DNA of 64,000 nucleotides, from the NCBI RefSeq assembly GCF_015235415.1, contig NZ_JADGLL010000003.1, forward strand, positions 107,230-171,229. Direction: 5' to 3'. The notes beneath the pieces were generated by a model. That model was not told the origin of the DNA. It did no database searches and saw nothing but the letters and a program-made list of their open reading frames with translations. Positions 1 through 9,939 of this stretch are shown here, piece after piece (the first letter of the stretch is position 1; every line of letters starts with the position of its first letter). The translations under genes were made by a program, and so were the position numbers. The stretch is from Microbacterium paludicola (GTDB lineage: Bacteria > Actinomycetota > Actinomycetes > Actinomycetales > Microbacteriaceae).

Positions 1-1
1 C

Positions 2-403
2 CGGATCATCAACGACGCGTACAACGCCAGCCCCGACGCCGTCGCGGCCGCGCTGCGCACGCTCGCGCAGATCACCGGCCCCGACGAGCGCATGGTCGCC
101 GTCCTCGGTGCGATGAGCGAGCTGGGGGAGCATTCGGTCGAGGAGCACCAGAAGATCGGGCTGCTCGCGGTGCGCCTGCGGATCCCGCGCATCGTTGTCG
201 TCGGGCAGGAGGCGCGCGCGCTGTACCTCGCCGCCGTCGCGGAGGGCTCCTGGAGCGACGAGGCGGTGTTCTTCGAGAGTGCCGACGAGGCGTTCGAGTA
301 CCTGAAGACCGAGCTGCGTCCCGGCGACTCCGTGCTCGTGAAGTCGTCCAACGCGGCGGGACTCAGGTTCCTCGGCGATCGTCTGGGAGAATCGTTCTCG
401 TGA
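2..403 (+). CDS. murF: UDP-N-acetylmuramoyl-tripeptide--D-Ala-D-Ala ligase, C-terminal part (cut by window edge)
   Basis: This is the last 133 codons of MurF, which adds D-Ala-D-Ala to UDP-MurNAc-tripeptide in the cytoplasm, the last step of nucleotide-linked peptidoglycan precursor synthesis. The fragment opens inside the family motif NDAYNASPDA (residues 4-13 as seen here), which lies in the C-terminal Mur ligase domain. The rest (VAVLGAMSELGEHSVEEH, then a Rossmann-like tail) fits that domain. The start codon is outside the window. An internal ATG at 92 is not the start because the frame is open and conserved back to the edge. The stop TGA overlaps the GTG of mraY (GTGA), so the two are translationally coupled. 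Confidence 0.95.
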   Translation, partial: RIINDAYNASPDAVAAALRTLAQITGPDERMVAVLGAMSELGEHSVEEHQKIGLLAVRLRIPRIVVVGQEARALYLAAVAEGSWSDEAVFFESADEAFEYLKTELRPGDSVLVKSSNAAGLRFLGDRLGESFS

Positions 404-1512
404 GATCACTCCTGACTGCGGCTGCGATCTCCCTGGCGTTCTCGCTCTTCCTCACCCCGGTGTTCCTGCGCCTGTTCCGGCGCTGGGGCTGGGCCCAGCC
501 GATCCGCGTCGCGAGCGCGAAGATGCTCGCCCCCGATCACGAGGTCAAGCGGGGCACGCCCACGATGGGCGGCACGATCTTCATCGTCGGCACCGTGTTC
601 GGCTATCTCGTCGGCTGCTTCGCGGGCGGCAACCCGCCGACGCCGTCCGGTTGGCTCGTGATCTGGCTGATGCTCTCCTTCGGCGCGGTCGGCTTCATCG
701 ACGACTACCTGAAGGTCAAGCAGGACCACTACGACGGCCTGAGCGGATGGCGCAAGATCGCCGGTCAGGTGCTCGCGATCATCCCCTTCGGCATCGCGGC
801 GCTGAACTTCGAGAACGCGTACGGCCAGACGCCGGGCACGGGATACATCTCGCTGTTCCGCGACATCCCCGTGCTGTCGTTCATGGCCCTGACTCCCGTG
901 CTCGGCTGGCTGCTCTACCTCGCGTGGCTGTCGCTGCTCGGCACCGGCTTCTCGAACAGCGTCAACCTCACCGACGGCCTCGACGGCCTCGCCGCGGGAG
1001 CCGGCGTCTTCGTCGTCGGCGCGTACAGCCTCATCGCGTTCTGGCAGTTCAACCAGGCGTGCACGCGTCTGCTGCTCGAGCCCGAGCTCGCGCAGGCCTG
1101 CTACAGCACCCGCGATCCGCTGGACCTCGCGATCGTCTCCGCGGCGCTGGTGGGCGGTCTCGTCGGCTTCCTGTGGTGGAACGCGCCGAAGGCGCAGGTC
1201 TTCATGGGCGACGTCGGGTCGATGGCGATCGGCGGCGTCGTGACCGCGATGGCGGTGCTGACCCGCACCGAGCTGCTCGGCATCCTGATCGCGGGTCTGT
1301 TCGTGATCTCGTCCGGCTCGGTCATCCTGCAGCGTCTGTACTTCAAGGCCACGCGCGGCAAGCGGCTGTTCCTGATGAGCCCGCTCCATCATCACTTCGA
1401 GATGCGCGGTTGGCCGGAGGTCACGATCGTCGCCAGATTCTGGATCATCGCCGGTCTCCTCTCCGTGGGAGGCATCGGCCTCTTCTACGTGGAATGGCTC
1501 AGCCGGACATGA
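400..1512 (+). CDS. mraY: Phospho-N-acetylmuramoyl-pentapeptide transferase
   Basis: MraY transfers phospho-MurNAc-pentapeptide from UDP to undecaprenyl phosphate, making lipid I in the inner membrane. The 370-residue product has about ten hydrophobic segments. It shows the family landmarks TPTMGGTIFI (near 55), the catalytic aspartate motif NLTDGLDGLAAG (near 189), FMGDVGSMAIGG (near 268) and the histidine motif SPLHHHFE (near 327). The GTG start overlaps the murF stop, and the stop overlaps the murD ATG (ATGA), so this is one tightly packed operon. Length is normal for the family. Confidence 0.98.
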   Translation: MRSLLTAAAISLAFSLFLTPVFLRLFRRWGWAQPIRVASAKMLAPDHEVKRGTPTMGGTIFIVGTVFGYLVGCFAGGNPPTPSGWLVIWLMLSFGAVGFIDDYLKVKQDHYDGLSGWRKIAGQVLAIIPFGIAALNFENAYGQTPGTGYISLFRDIPVLSFMALTPVLGWLLYLAWLSLLGTGFSNSVNLTDGLDGLAAGAGVFVVGAYSLIAFWQFNQACTRLLLEPELAQACYSTRDPLDLAIVSAALVGGLVGFLWWNAPKAQVFMGDVGSMAIGGVVTAMAVLTRTELLGILIAGLFVISSGSVILQRLYFKATRGKRLFLMSPLHHHFEMRGWPEVTIVARFWIIAGLLSVGGIGLFYVEWLSRT

Positions 1513-3056
1513 CCGATCGCCTCGACTCCCTGACCAGCTGGAACGCCGACTGGAAGGGGCTGCGCGTCGCCGTGCTCGGCCTCGCCTCGACCGGATTCTC
1601 GGTGGCCGACACCCTGACCGAACTCGGCGCGGATGTGCTCGTGGTGACGGAGACGGCGGCCGAGGAGTACTCGCGCCTCGTGCCCGTGATCGGCGCGCGC
1701 CTGTGGGAGGGGTCGCTCGCCGAGGTGCCGGCCGCGCTCGTCGACTTCGCGCCCGAAGTCGTCGTCGCCTCGCCCGGCTTCCCGCCGTCGCATCCCGTCG
1801 TCGCGTGGGCGCGCGAGACGGGCGTCGCCCTATGGGGCGACATCGAGCTCGCCTGGCGCGTGCGCGACAAGGTGACGCGGGCGGATGGGACACCGGCCGA
1901 GTGGGTCTTCATCACCGGCACGAACGGCAAGACCACCACCACGCGGCTGACCGCCACGATGCTCGTCGAGGGCGGCCTGCGCGCAGCCCCGTGCGGCAAC
2001 ATCGGCGTGCCGATCCTCGACGCCGTGCGCGATCCGGCGGGCTTCGACGTGCTGGTGGTCGAGCTGTCGAGTCATCAGCTCTGGTACCTCGGGCTCGACG
2101 ACGGCCCGGGATCGCCGTCCCCGCACGCGGCCGTGTGCCTCAACCTCGCCGACGACCACCTGCTGTGGCACGGCTCCTTCGACGCCTACCGCGACGCGAA
2201 GGCCGTCGTGTACCGGCACACCAAGGTCGCCGCCGTCTACAACAAGGCGGACGATGCGACGATGCGCATGGTCGAGGACGCCGACGTCGTGGAAGGTGCG
2301 CGCGCGATCGGCTTCGACCTGGGCGTGCCGGGCCCGAGCGACCTCGGCGTGATCGACGGCATCCTCGTCGACCGCGCCTTCCTCGAGGAGCGCCGCACGT
2401 CGGCCCTCGAGCTCACCACCGTCGCGGCGCTGCACCAGCGCGGCCTCGCCGCCCCGCACATCGTGGCGAACGCGCTCGCGGCAGCGGCGCTGGCGCGATC
2501 GCTCGGCGTCGAGCCGGGCGCGATCCGCTCGGCTCTGGACGGCTTCCGCCTCGACCCCCACCGCATCGAGGTCGTCGGCCGCGCCGACGGCATCACGTGG
2601 GTGGATGACTCGAAGGCGACGAACCCCCACGCCGCCGCCTCGTCGCTCGCTGCGTACCCGGGGGCGGTCTGGATCGTCGGAGGCCAGCTGAAGGGCGTCG
2701 ACATCGGTACGCTCGTCGCGCAGCGCGGGCCCGCGAGCCGCGCGGCGGTCGTGATCGGCGTCGAGCGCGCGGAGGTCGTGGCGGCGTTCGAGCGACACGC
2801 GCCCGGGGTGCCGGTGTTCGAGGTCGACCACACGGAGACTGAGAGCGTCATGACCCGGGCCGTCGAGCTGGCGGCCGGGATCGCGCGGGAGGGTGACGTG
2901 GTGCTGCTCGCACCGGCAGCCGCCTCGTTCGACCAGTTCACGGGATATGACGACCGCGGCTCGCGTTTCGCCGCCGCGGTGAGGGCTCGGATCGAGGGGG
3001 GAGCGGACCGTGAGCACGACGACGACGCGGACCCCGAAGGCGCGCGCGACTCCTGA
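1509..3056 (+). CDS. murD: UDP-N-acetylmuramoylalanine--D-glutamate ligase
   Basis: MurD adds D-glutamate to UDP-MurNAc-L-Ala in the cytoplasm, using ATP. The ATG at 1509 overlaps the mraY stop (ATGA). The frame stays open far upstream of this ATG, but only as a shadow of mraY. The 515-residue product has an N-terminal nucleotide-sugar binding region (VAVLGLASTGFSVADTL), the Mur ligase P-loop ITGTNGKTTTT (near 136), and C-terminal motifs DPHRIEVVG and DDSKATNPHAA. It is somewhat longer than typical MurD (about 440-490 residues). Its end overlaps ftsW by 47 bases, a long overlap between two essential genes. Confidence 0.97.
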   Translation: MTDRLDSLTSWNADWKGLRVAVLGLASTGFSVADTLTELGADVLVVTETAAEEYSRLVPVIGARLWEGSLAEVPAALVDFAPEVVVASPGFPPSHPVVAWARETGVALWGDIELAWRVRDKVTRADGTPAEWVFITGTNGKTTTTRLTATMLVEGGLRAAPCGNIGVPILDAVRDPAGFDVLVVELSSHQLWYLGLDDGPGSPSPHAAVCLNLADDHLLWHGSFDAYRDAKAVVYRHTKVAAVYNKADDATMRMVEDADVVEGARAIGFDLGVPGPSDLGVIDGILVDRAFLEERRTSALELTTVAALHQRGLAAPHIVANALAAAALARSLGVEPGAIRSALDGFRLDPHRIEVVGRADGITWVDDSKATNPHAAASSLAAYPGAVWIVGGQLKGVDIGTLVAQRGPASRAAVVIGVERAEVVAAFERHAPGVPVFEVDHTETESVMTRAVELAAGIAREGDVVLLAPAAASFDQFTGYDDRGSRFAAAVRARIEGGADREHDDDADPEGARDS

Positions 3057-4314
3057 GAAGCAGGAGCCGCGCTCCGGTGCACTGACGGCGCGCGTCTCGC
3101 TCGGCAGGGTGTTCGCGCCCGTGCCGCTGGAGTTCCTGCTCATCGCGTCGACCGCCCTGCTGCTGACGGGCTTCGGCGTGGTGATGGTGACCTCCGCCAC
3201 GACGGCCTCCGCCTTGAGCCGCGGCGAGAGCCCCTACAACGACGGCATGCAGCAGGCGATGTTCGCCCTGCTCGGCCTCTCGATGATGTTCGTCGTCAGC
3301 CGGCTGCCGGTGAGGTTCTTCCGCCGGATCGGATGGGTCGCGCTCGGGCTCGCGCTGGTCGTGCAGCTGCTCGTGTTCACGCCGCTCGGCGTCGAGGTGT
3401 ACGGAAACCGCAACTGGCTGAGGATCGCCGGTTTCTCCCTGCAGCCCTCCGAGCTGCTGAAGCTCTCGCTCGCGCTGTGGGCGGGAATGATCCTGTACCG
3501 CAAGCGCAACCTGCTCTCGAAGTGGCAGCACGTGTTCATCCCGCTCGTGCCGGTCTCGATGCTCGCGATCGGCACGGTGCTCGCGGGCAAGGACCTCGGC
3601 ACCTCGATGGTGCTCGTGCTCATCCTGCTCGCGTGCCTGTTCTTCTCGGGCGTGAAGCTGCGCATCTTCGTGCTTCCGGTGATCGCCGGAGCTCTGGTGG
3701 TCGCGGCGCTCGCCATCACCAGCCCCAACCGGATGGGGCGCATCATGAGCTTCCTCGACCCGGACTGCGACTACATCAAGGAGTGCTACCAGCCCCTTCA
3801 CGGCATCTGGAGCCTCGCGGGCGGCGGGATCTTCGGACGGGGCCTCGGCAACTCGATCGAGAAGTACAACTGGCTTCCCGCCGCCGGAGACGACTACATC
3901 TTCGCGATCGTGGGCGAGGAACTCGGCCTGATCGGCTGCATCGTCGTGCTTCTGCTGTTCGCCACATTCGCCGTCGGGGCGTTCCGGATCATCCGCAACA
4001 GCGACGATCCGTTCGTCAAGATCGCGGCGGGCGGCATCACCGTGTGGATCCTCGGTCAGGCGCTGATCAACATCGGCGTCGTGCTGCGCGTGTTCCCCGT
4101 GCTCGGAGTGCCGCTGCCCTTCCTGTCGGCGGGCGGAAGCTCCCTCGTCGCAGTGCTGGCTGCGTGCGGCGTGCTCCTGGCGTTCTGCCGGACCCTGCCC
4201 GATCCGTCCCAGGTGGCGATGCGCCGGCCGGGTGCCGCGCGGGGCGCGACCAACACTCCGGGGTCGGCCAAGCGTCGTCCTGCACGACCGAACCACCCTC
4301 GGGCGGGAAGATAG
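3010..4314 (+). CDS. ftsW: SEDS peptidoglycan glycosyltransferase FtsW
   Basis: FtsW is a polytopic SEDS glycosyltransferase that polymerises lipid II at the division septum with a class B PBP. The 434-residue product has about ten membrane helices starting near residue 38 and the SEDS signature LPFLSAGGSSLVAVLA near the C-terminus. The loop PAAGDDYIFAIVGEELGLIG is also typical. The GTG at 3010 lies inside murD. It is the natural start because the cytoplasmic N-terminus before the first helix is about the expected length. A basic, proline-rich cytoplasmic tail (RRPGAARG onward) follows the last helix. The assignment to FtsW rather than RodA rests on its place between murD and murG. Confidence 0.96.
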   Translation: MSTTTTRTPKARATPEKQEPRSGALTARVSLGRVFAPVPLEFLLIASTALLLTGFGVVMVTSATTASALSRGESPYNDGMQQAMFALLGLSMMFVVSRLPVRFFRRIGWVALGLALVVQLLVFTPLGVEVYGNRNWLRIAGFSLQPSELLKLSLALWAGMILYRKRNLLSKWQHVFIPLVPVSMLAIGTVLAGKDLGTSMVLVLILLACLFFSGVKLRIFVLPVIAGALVVAALAITSPNRMGRIMSFLDPDCDYIKECYQPLHGIWSLAGGGIFGRGLGNSIEKYNWLPAAGDDYIFAIVGEELGLIGCIVVLLLFATFAVGAFRIIRNSDDPFVKIAAGGITVWILGQALINIGVVLRVFPVLGVPLPFLSAGGSSLVAVLAACGVLLAFCRTLPDPSQVAMRRPGAARGATNTPGSAKRRPARPNHPRAGR

Positions 4315-4318
4315 TCAC

Positions 4319-5392
4319 GTGACGACGTATCTCCTCGCCGGCGGTGGCACCGCCGGGCACGTGAACCCCCTGCTCGCCGTCGCGGACGGCCTGCGCCGCC
4401 GCGAGCCGGATGACGACGTGCTGGTGCTCGGCACGCAGGAGGGGCTCGAATCGCGTCTCGTGCCTGAACGCGGCTACGAGCTGCTGATCGTCGCGAAGGT
4501 TCCCTTCCCGCGGCGCCCGAACGGTGCCGCGGTCGCCTTCCCCGCACGCTTCCAACGTGCCGTCGCGCGTGTCCGCGGATACATCCGCGAGCGCGGCGTC
4601 GAGGTCGTCGTCGGTTTCGGCGGCTACGCGTCTGCCCCCGCGTACGTGGCGGCGCGGCGCGAGCGCATCCCCTTCGTGGTGCACGAGGCGAACGCCCGTC
4701 CCGGCCTGGCGAACGTGCTCGGCGCGCGCCGCGCGGCCGGCGTCGGGGTGACGTTCCCCGGCACGCCGCTGCGCGGCTCCGAGGTCGTCGGCATGCCGCT
4801 GCGTCCTGAGATCGTGGAGCTCGATCGCGCCGGGCGGCGTTCCGAGGCCGCCGAGTACTTCGGGCTGGACCCCGCCAAGAAGACGCTGCTTGCATTCGGC
4901 GGATCGCTGGGAGCCCGTCGCATCAACGAGGCCCTCGCCGGGTCCTGGCGCGACATCCTCGACGCCGGCTGGCAGCTGCTGCATGCGACGGGAGAGCGCT
5001 CCGACCTCGAGGATCCCGGTGCCGAGGGATACGCGATGGTCCGCTACCTCGACCGCATGGACCTGGCCTTCGCGCTCGCGGACCTCATCGTCTCGCGCGC
5101 CGGCGCGTCGACGGTCAGCGAGGTGGCGGCGCTCGGGATCCCCGCGGTGTACGTGCCGTACGCGGTCGGAAACGGCGAGCAGCGGCTCAACGCCGCCTCC
5201 TCGGTCGCTGCGGGCGCGGCGATCCTGATCGACGACGCGGCGTTCACGCCGGATCGCGTGCGCACGGAGATCGTGCCTCTGCTGAAGGACGACGACCGCA
5301 TCGCCCGGATGGCCGCGGCCGCGGAGAACGCCGGCGAGCGCCACGGCACCGAGAACGTGATCGCCCAGCTGGATCGCGCGCTGGGCCGCTGA
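4319..5392 (+). CDS. murG: UDP-GlcNAc:lipid I N-acetylglucosaminyltransferase
   Basis: MurG is a GT-B transferase on the inner face of the membrane that adds GlcNAc to lipid I, giving lipid II. The 357-residue product starts with the glycine-rich acceptor loop [15 protein letters not shown] (residues 5-19) and contains [29 protein letters not shown] and the donor-site region [22 protein letters not shown]. The GTG at 4319 is chosen because the glycine-rich strand begins two residues later, as in the family. A longer frame from 4232 would add 29 unrelated residues read through the ftsW tail. It lies 4 bases after ftsW. Confidence 0.96.
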   Translation: MTTYLLAGGGTAGHVNPLLAVADGLRRREPDDDVLVLGTQEGLESRLVPERGYELLIVAKVPFPRRPNGAAVAFPARFQRAVARVRGYIRERGVEVVVGFGGYASAPAYVAARRERIPFVVHEANARPGLANVLGARRAAGVGVTFPGTPLRGSEVVGMPLRPEIVELDRAGRRSEAAEYFGLDPAKKTLLAFGGSLGARRINEALAGSWRDILDAGWQLLHATGERSDLEDPGAEGYAMVRYLDRMDLAFALADLIVSRAGASTVSEVAALGIPAVYVPYAVGNGEQRLNAASSVAAGAAILIDDAAFTPDRVRTEIVPLLKDDDRIARMAAAAENAGERHGTENVIAQLDRALGR

Positions 5393-5439
5393 CGGACCGC
5401 GCCCCGCGTGCCGGACAGCCGCGCGTCGGTTCGTCGACC

Positions 5440-5445
5440 TACACT
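5440..5445 (+). promoter_or_regulatory. Probable -10 element (TACACT) before murC
   Basis: TACACT sits nine bases before the murC ATG, in the only real gap (62 bases) of the mur cluster. No Shine-Dalgarno fits in so short a leader, so the transcript would be leaderless or nearly so. It would allow murC-ftsQ to be transcribed separately from the upstream operon. Confidence 0.5.
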
Positions 5446-5454
5446 CGTAGGGCC

Positions 5455-6867
5455 ATGATCAGACCCGACCTCAGCACCCCGATCCCCGCACACATCGGTG
5501 CCGCGCACTTCATCGGCATCGGCGGATCCGGCATGTCGGGCCTTGCCCGGATGTTCCTCGCTCGCGGAGTGAAGGTGTCGGGATCCGACCGCTCCGACAG
5601 CCAGAATCTGCGCGATCTCGAGGCGCTCGGCGCGACCGTCCACGTCGGTCACGACGCCGCCAACCTCGGCGACGCCGACACTGTGATCTTCACGGGCGCG
5701 ATCTGGCCCGAGAACCCCGAGTACCTGCTCGCCAAGGAGCGGGGCCTGCCGATCATCCACCGGTCGCAGGCGCTCCATTGGCTGATCGGCGGACGCCGCC
5801 TCGTCGCCGTCGCCGGCGCGCACGGCAAGACCACGTCGACCGGCATGATCGTCACGGGTCTGCGCGGCCTCGGCGTCGACCCGAGCTTCGTCAACGGCGG
5901 CGTGATCGCGGGCCTCGGCGTCTCGAGCGACACCGGCTCCGACGAGCTGTTCGTGATCGAGGCAGACGAGTCGGACGGATCCTTCCTGCTCTACGAGACG
6001 TCGATCGTCCTGATCACCAACGTCGACGCCGACCACCTCGACCACTACGGCTCGCACGACGCGTTCGACGCCGCCTTCGTGCGGTTCGCCGACGCGGCGC
6101 GCGAGGCCGTCGTGATCTCGTCCGACGACGAGGGCGCGCGGCGCGTCACCGCGGGGCTCAGCCACGCGAACGTGGTCACCTTCGGGCGGGCCGAGGACGC
6201 GGACGTCCGGATCACCGACATCGTCACCGACGGGCCCGTGTCGTTCACGCTCACTCACGGCGGGCGCAGCGCCTCCGCGCGCCTTGCCGTGCCGGGCGAG
6301 CACAACGCGATCAACGCCGCCGGCGCGGTCGCGGTGCTGATCTCGCTGGGCCACGAGCTCGAGCCCGCGCTCGAGGCCGTCGCCGCCGGGTTCGAGGGGA
6401 CCGTCCGCCGCTTCGAGCTTCACGGCACCGAGCGCGGCGTGCAGGTCTACGACGACTACGCGCACCACCCGACCGAGGTGGCCGCGGCGCTGTCGGCGGC
6501 GCGCACGGTGGTGGGCGAGGGGCGCATCATCGCGCTCCACCAGCCGCACACCTACTCGCGCACCCAGCTCATGGCGGGCGAGTTCGCCCACGTGCTCGAG
6601 GAGCTCGCCGATCACACGGTTGTGCTCGACGTGTACGGCGCGCGGGAGGATCCGATCCCCGGCGTGACGGGCGAACTCGTGAGCGGGGCCTTCGACGATC
6701 CCGAGCGCGTGCACTTCGTCGCCGACTGGCAGGAGGCCGCCGACTACACGGCATCGGTCGCGCGTGAGGGCGACTACGTCATCACGCTCGGCTGCGGCAA
6801 CGTGTACCAGATCATCCCGCAGGTGCTCGAGTCGCTGCGGACGGGCGAGGGCAGCGAGTCGCAGTGA
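5455..6867 (+). CDS. murC: UDP-N-acetylmuramate--L-alanine ligase
   Basis: MurC adds L-alanine to UDP-MurNAc, the first peptide-stem step. The 470-residue product shows the N-terminal Rossmann motif [15 protein letters not shown] (near 19), the Mur ligase P-loop [12 protein letters not shown] (near 121), the central EADESDGSF and [11 protein letters not shown] motifs, and the C-terminal [15 protein letters not shown]. Length matches the family. Gene order murG-murC-ftsQ-ftsZ is the standard actinobacterial one; no ddl gene is inserted. Its stop overlaps the ftsQ GTG (GTGA). Confidence 0.97.
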   Translation: MIRPDLSTPIPAHIGAAHFIGIGGSGMSGLARMFLARGVKVSGSDRSDSQNLRDLEALGATVHVGHDAANLGDADTVIFTGAIWPENPEYLLAKERGLPIIHRSQALHWLIGGRRLVAVAGAHGKTTSTGMIVTGLRGLGVDPSFVNGGVIAGLGVSSDTGSDELFVIEADESDGSFLLYETSIVLITNVDADHLDHYGSHDAFDAAFVRFADAAREAVVISSDDEGARRVTAGLSHANVVTFGRAEDADVRITDIVTDGPVSFTLTHGGRSASARLAVPGEHNAINAAGAVAVLISLGHELEPALEAVAAGFEGTVRRFELHGTERGVQVYDDYAHHPTEVAAALSAARTVVGEGRIIALHQPHTYSRTQLMAGEFAHVLEELADHTVVLDVYGAREDPIPGVTGELVSGAFDDPERVHFVADWQEAADYTASVAREGDYVITLGCGNVYQIIPQVLESLRTGEGSESQ

Positions 6868-7814
6868 GGCGCCCCGGCCCGCTCCCTGCTCCGGAGGAGC
6901 GCGCCGCCGAGCGGACCGGGCGGCGACCGCTCGCCGACCCGGAGGGACTCGTCCCGCTGGAGGACGAGCCGCGTCGGCGTGCCCTGGTGGTTCCCTTCCG
7001 CCGTCGCGATCGGGACGAGGCGGAGCCGGATGCGCCGGAGCAGGACGAACCGGCCGGGGCGCCGCGGGGAACCGGCTGGCGTGACGTCTGGCGCGCCACA
7101 CGTGCCCGCCGCCGCGCGCTGCGCTCGGAGATCCGCCGGTTCACGGTGCGCTCGCGCCGCCGGCGGATGATCTGGATCGGATCCATCTCGGCTCTCCTGC
7201 TGCTGGTCATCGGCAGCGTCGGTGCGGCCTACAGCCCGCTGTTCGCCGTGCAGCGCATCTCGGTCGTCGGGGCGGAGAAGCTCGACGACGACGCCCTGCA
7301 GGAAGCGCTCTCGGCGCAGGTGGGAAGGCCGCTCCCGCTCGTCGATCACGCCGAGATCAAGGCGGCGCTTGTGGAGTTCCCCCTGATCGAGACGTACACG
7401 CTCGAGGCGCGGCCGCCGCACGACCTGGTGGTGAAGATCGTCGAGCGTACCCCGATCGGCGTGGTGCGCTCCGACGCCGGATTCACGGTCGTGGATGCCG
7501 CCGGCGTTGTGCTCTCGACGACGGAGGCGCAGCCGGAGGACCAGCCGTTGATCGATGCGCGCGATGGTCTCGACTCGCCCGCGTTCGCCGCGGTGGGGCA
7601 GGTGCTGCGATCGCTGCCGGAGGACGTCCACGGCCTCGTGGTCGGTGCGCGCGCGACGACGCAGGATGACGTCACCCTGACTCTTCGCGACGGCACGGAG
7701 GTGCTGTGGGGGAGCGCGGAGAAGTCCGCGCTCAAGGCGCGGACGCTTCTCGCCGCCCCCGACGGCAAGAGCTTCTACGACGTGTCGTCGCCGGGCGTCC
7801 TGATCTTCCGCTGA
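6864..7814 (+). CDS. ftsQ: Cell division protein FtsQ (POTRA domain)
   Basis: FtsQ is a bitopic divisome scaffold that links FtsW/FtsI and FtsL/DivIC. The product has 316 residues. A charged, arginine- and proline-rich cytoplasmic part of about 100 residues comes first, then one membrane helix (about 102-123, [15 protein letters not shown]), then a POTRA domain beginning [19 protein letters not shown], and a periplasmic beta domain. The long cytoplasmic N-terminus is common in actinobacterial FtsQ and poorly conserved in sequence. The GTG start overlaps the murC stop. A 225-base gap to ftsZ follows. Confidence 0.93.
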   Translation: MRRPGPLPAPEERAAERTGRRPLADPEGLVPLEDEPRRRALVVPFRRRDRDEAEPDAPEQDEPAGAPRGTGWRDVWRATRARRRALRSEIRRFTVRSRRRRMIWIGSISALLLLVIGSVGAAYSPLFAVQRISVVGAEKLDDDALQEALSAQVGRPLPLVDHAEIKAALVEFPLIETYTLEARPPHDLVVKIVERTPIGVVRSDAGFTVVDAAGVVLSTTEAQPEDQPLIDARDGLDSPAFAAVGQVLRSLPEDVHGLVVGARATTQDDVTLTLRDGTEVLWGSAEKSALKARTLLAAPDGKSFYDVSSPGVLIFR

Positions 7815-7933
7815 GCCGCGCGCGATCCATCCGATCGGCCGTGGAGCGCCGCTGAGCGGGCCGGATCGGCGCGTTGCGGACACGACTCGCGACACGCCCA
7901 GGGCCAATCCGGGCGTGCGGCGCCCGCGCGCAT

Positions 7934-7994
7934 ACCTTCATGGAAGGAATTGCATACCGGGCAATACTTTAACCCTCACGTCGAACATGAAGGT
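7934..7994 (+). promoter_or_regulatory. ftsZ upstream region with a 9-bp inverted repeat
   Basis: ACCTTCATG (7934-7942) is repeated in inverse as CATGAAGGT (7986-7994), 43 bases apart, within the 225-base ftsQ-ftsZ gap. Between the arms lies an AT-richer stretch (TTGCATACC, then CAATACTTTAACC) that looks like the ftsZ promoter. The arms could form a leader hairpin or be paired operator half-sites. The ftsZ ribosome binding site ACGGAGG lies downstream, six bases before its ATG. Confidence 0.4.
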
Positions 7995-8039
7995 TCAAGC
8001 CCGGATGAGACCAGGGGTTCGGAGCAAACGGAGGCCGGC

Positions 8040-9212
8040 ATGAGCCAGAACCAGAACTACCTCGCCGTGATCAAGGTCGTCGGCGTCGGCGGCGGTGGCG
8101 TGAACGCCGTCAACCGGATGATCGAGCTCGGTCTCCGCGGAGTCGAGTTCATCGCGGTGAACACCGACGCGCAGGCGCTGCTGATGAGCGACGCGGACGT
8201 CAAGCTCGACGTGGGCCGCGAGCTCACGCGCGGTCTCGGCGCCGGCGCCGACCCCGAGGTGGGTCGCCGCGCCGCCGAGGACCACGCCGAGGAGATCGAG
8301 CAGGCGCTCGCGGGCGCCGACATGGTCTTCGTCACGGCGGGCGAGGGCGGCGGCACCGGCACGGGCGGCGCCCCGGTCGTGGCGCGCATCGCGAAGTCGA
8401 TCGGCGCGCTGACCATCGGCGTCGTGACCAAGCCCTTCTCCTTCGAGGGACGCCGCCGCCAGAGCCAGGCCGAGGCCGGCGTGGCAGCGCTGAAGGAAGA
8501 GGTCGACACGCTCATCGTGGTGCCGAACGACCGCCTCCTCGAGATCAGCGACCGCGGCATCTCCATGGTCGAGGCGTTCGCCACGGCCGACCAGGTGCTG
8601 CTCGCCGGTGTCCAGGGCATCACCGACCTGATCACGACTCCCGGTCTGATCAACCTCGACTTCGCCGACGTCAAGTCGGTCATGCAGGGCGCCGGCTCGG
8701 CGCTCATGGGCATCGGCTCCGCCCGCGGCGCCGACCGCGCCATCAAGGCGGCCGAGCTCGCCGTCGAGTCGCCGCTGCTCGAGGCGTCGATCGAGGGCGC
8801 TCATGGCGTGCTGCTGTCGATCCAGGGCGGATCGAACCTCGGCATCTTCGAGATCAACGACGCCGCCCAGCTCGTCAAGGAGGCCGCGCACCCCGAGGCG
8901 AACATCATCTTCGGCACGGTCATCGACGACACGCTCGGCGACGAGGTGCGCGTCACTGTGATCGCCGCTGGCTTCGACGGCGGCGAGCCGCAGACGCGCC
9001 TCGAGGTGCCGTCGCTCGCCTCGAACCGCGCGTCGATGCCCACGCTCCCCGGCAGCGGCCTCGGCAGCAGCTCGTCGAACGAGACCGCCAAGAAGGACGA
9101 GCCCACGCGCGAGCCGGTCGCGGTCGCCGCGCAGGCGCCCGTCCTGCCCGACTCGGGCTTCGACTCGGCGTTCGGGGACGACGACCTCGACATCCCCGAT
9201 TTCCTGAAGTAA
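8040..9212 (+). CDS. ftsZ: Cell division protein FtsZ
   Basis: FtsZ is the tubulin-like GTPase that forms the Z-ring. The product has 390 residues. It has the N-terminal [15 protein letters not shown], the tubulin signature [15 protein letters not shown] (near 101), the T7-loop region [11 protein letters not shown] (near 204), a variable Ala/Pro/Ser-rich linker from about 320, and the conserved C-terminal peptide [10 protein letters not shown] that binds SepF. The ATG at 8040 is chosen because a good ribosome binding site (ACGGAGG) precedes it and the conserved domain begins about 10 residues in. An upstream in-frame ATG at 7950 would add 30 residues without similarity. There is no ftsA, as expected in actinobacteria. 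Confidence 0.98.
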   Translation: MSQNQNYLAVIKVVGVGGGGVNAVNRMIELGLRGVEFIAVNTDAQALLMSDADVKLDVGRELTRGLGAGADPEVGRRAAEDHAEEIEQALAGADMVFVTAGEGGGTGTGGAPVVARIAKSIGALTIGVVTKPFSFEGRRRQSQAEAGVAALKEEVDTLIVVPNDRLLEISDRGISMVEAFATADQVLLAGVQGITDLITTPGLINLDFADVKSVMQGAGSALMGIGSARGADRAIKAAELAVESPLLEASIEGAHGVLLSIQGGSNLGIFEINDAAQLVKEAAHPEANIIFGTVIDDTLGDEVRVTVIAAGFDGGEPQTRLEVPSLASNRASMPTLPGSGLGSSSSNETAKKDEPTREPVAVAAQAPVLPDSGFDSAFGDDDLDIPDFLK

Positions 9213-9218
9213 GCGCCG

Positions 9219-9905
9219 GTGCCCGACCTCGCGCAGCGCCTCGCCGATGTGGACTTCCGCATCGGCGAGGCTGCGCGTGCGGCCGGACGCGATCCGGGGG
9301 AGCTGACGCGCATCGTCGTGACGAAGTTCCATCCGGCATCGCTCGTGAGAGAGCTGCACGCCCTCGGGGTGCGCGATCTCGGCGAGAACCGCCAGCAGGA
9401 GCTGAGCGCGAAGGCCGAGGAGACGAGCGATCTCCCCGACACCAGGTGGCACTTCATCGGGCAGGCGCAGACCAACAAGGCGCGCGCCATCCGGCGGGCT
9501 GCCGCGGTCGTACACTCGGTGGATCGCGAGCGCCTCGCCGATGCGCTCGACGCGGCCGCCGAGCCCGGCGATGCCGTCCTCGACGTCCTCGTGCAGGTGA
9601 ACCTCACGGACGACGCCGGGCGCGGGGGAGTGAGCCCCGATGGGATCGAACCGCTCGCCGAGCGCATCGCCGCCGCCGCGACCCTCCGCCTGCGGGGCGT
9701 GATGGCCGTGGCGCCGCTCGACGAGGCGCCCGTCGCTGCGTTCGAGCGGCTCGCGGGCTACTCCGACCGCGTGCGGGCCGTCGTGCCCGAGGCGACCTGG
9801 ATCTCTGCCGGCATGACCGGCGACTTCGCCGAGGCGATCGCCTGCGGTGCGACACACCTGCGGATCGGTTCCGCAATCACGGGACCGCGCCCACCCCGGG
9901 CGTAG
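9219..9905 (+). CDS. YggS/PROSC-family PLP homeostasis protein
   Basis: This 228-residue protein belongs to the YggS (PLPBP) family, which binds pyridoxal 5'-phosphate in a single TIM-barrel domain and buffers free PLP without a known catalytic activity. The PLP lysine is in IVVTKFHP (Lys36). Other landmarks are [32 protein letters not shown], and the C-terminal [12 protein letters not shown] and [11 protein letters not shown]. It begins at a GTG six bases after ftsZ and precedes sepF, the usual actinobacterial and Firmicute position, which suggests co-expression with division genes. Its link to division is unresolved. Confidence 0.93.
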   Translation: MPDLAQRLADVDFRIGEAARAAGRDPGELTRIVVTKFHPASLVRELHALGVRDLGENRQQELSAKAEETSDLPDTRWHFIGQAQTNKARAIRRAAAVVHSVDRERLADALDAAAEPGDAVLDVLVQVNLTDDAGRGGVSPDGIEPLAERIAAAATLRLRGVMAVAPLDEAPVAAFERLAGYSDRVRAVVPEATWISAGMTGDFAEAIACGATHLRIGSAITGPRPPRA

Positions 9906-9908
9906 CCT
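9903..9908 (+). promoter_or_regulatory. Probable -10 element (TAGCCT) before sepF
   Basis: TAGCCT overlaps the yggS stop codon and would start a leader of about 25 bases carrying the sepF ribosome binding site GGAGG. It would be a secondary promoter inside the division cluster. Confidence 0.35.
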
Positions 9909-9939
9909 CGAAACAGACGAGCAGACTACGGAGGACGCC

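Noticed and set aside
7950..8039. An N-terminally extended FtsZ from the ATG at 7950
   Set aside because: The extra 30 residues have no similarity to FtsZ, and the ATG at 8040 has a proper ribosome binding site.
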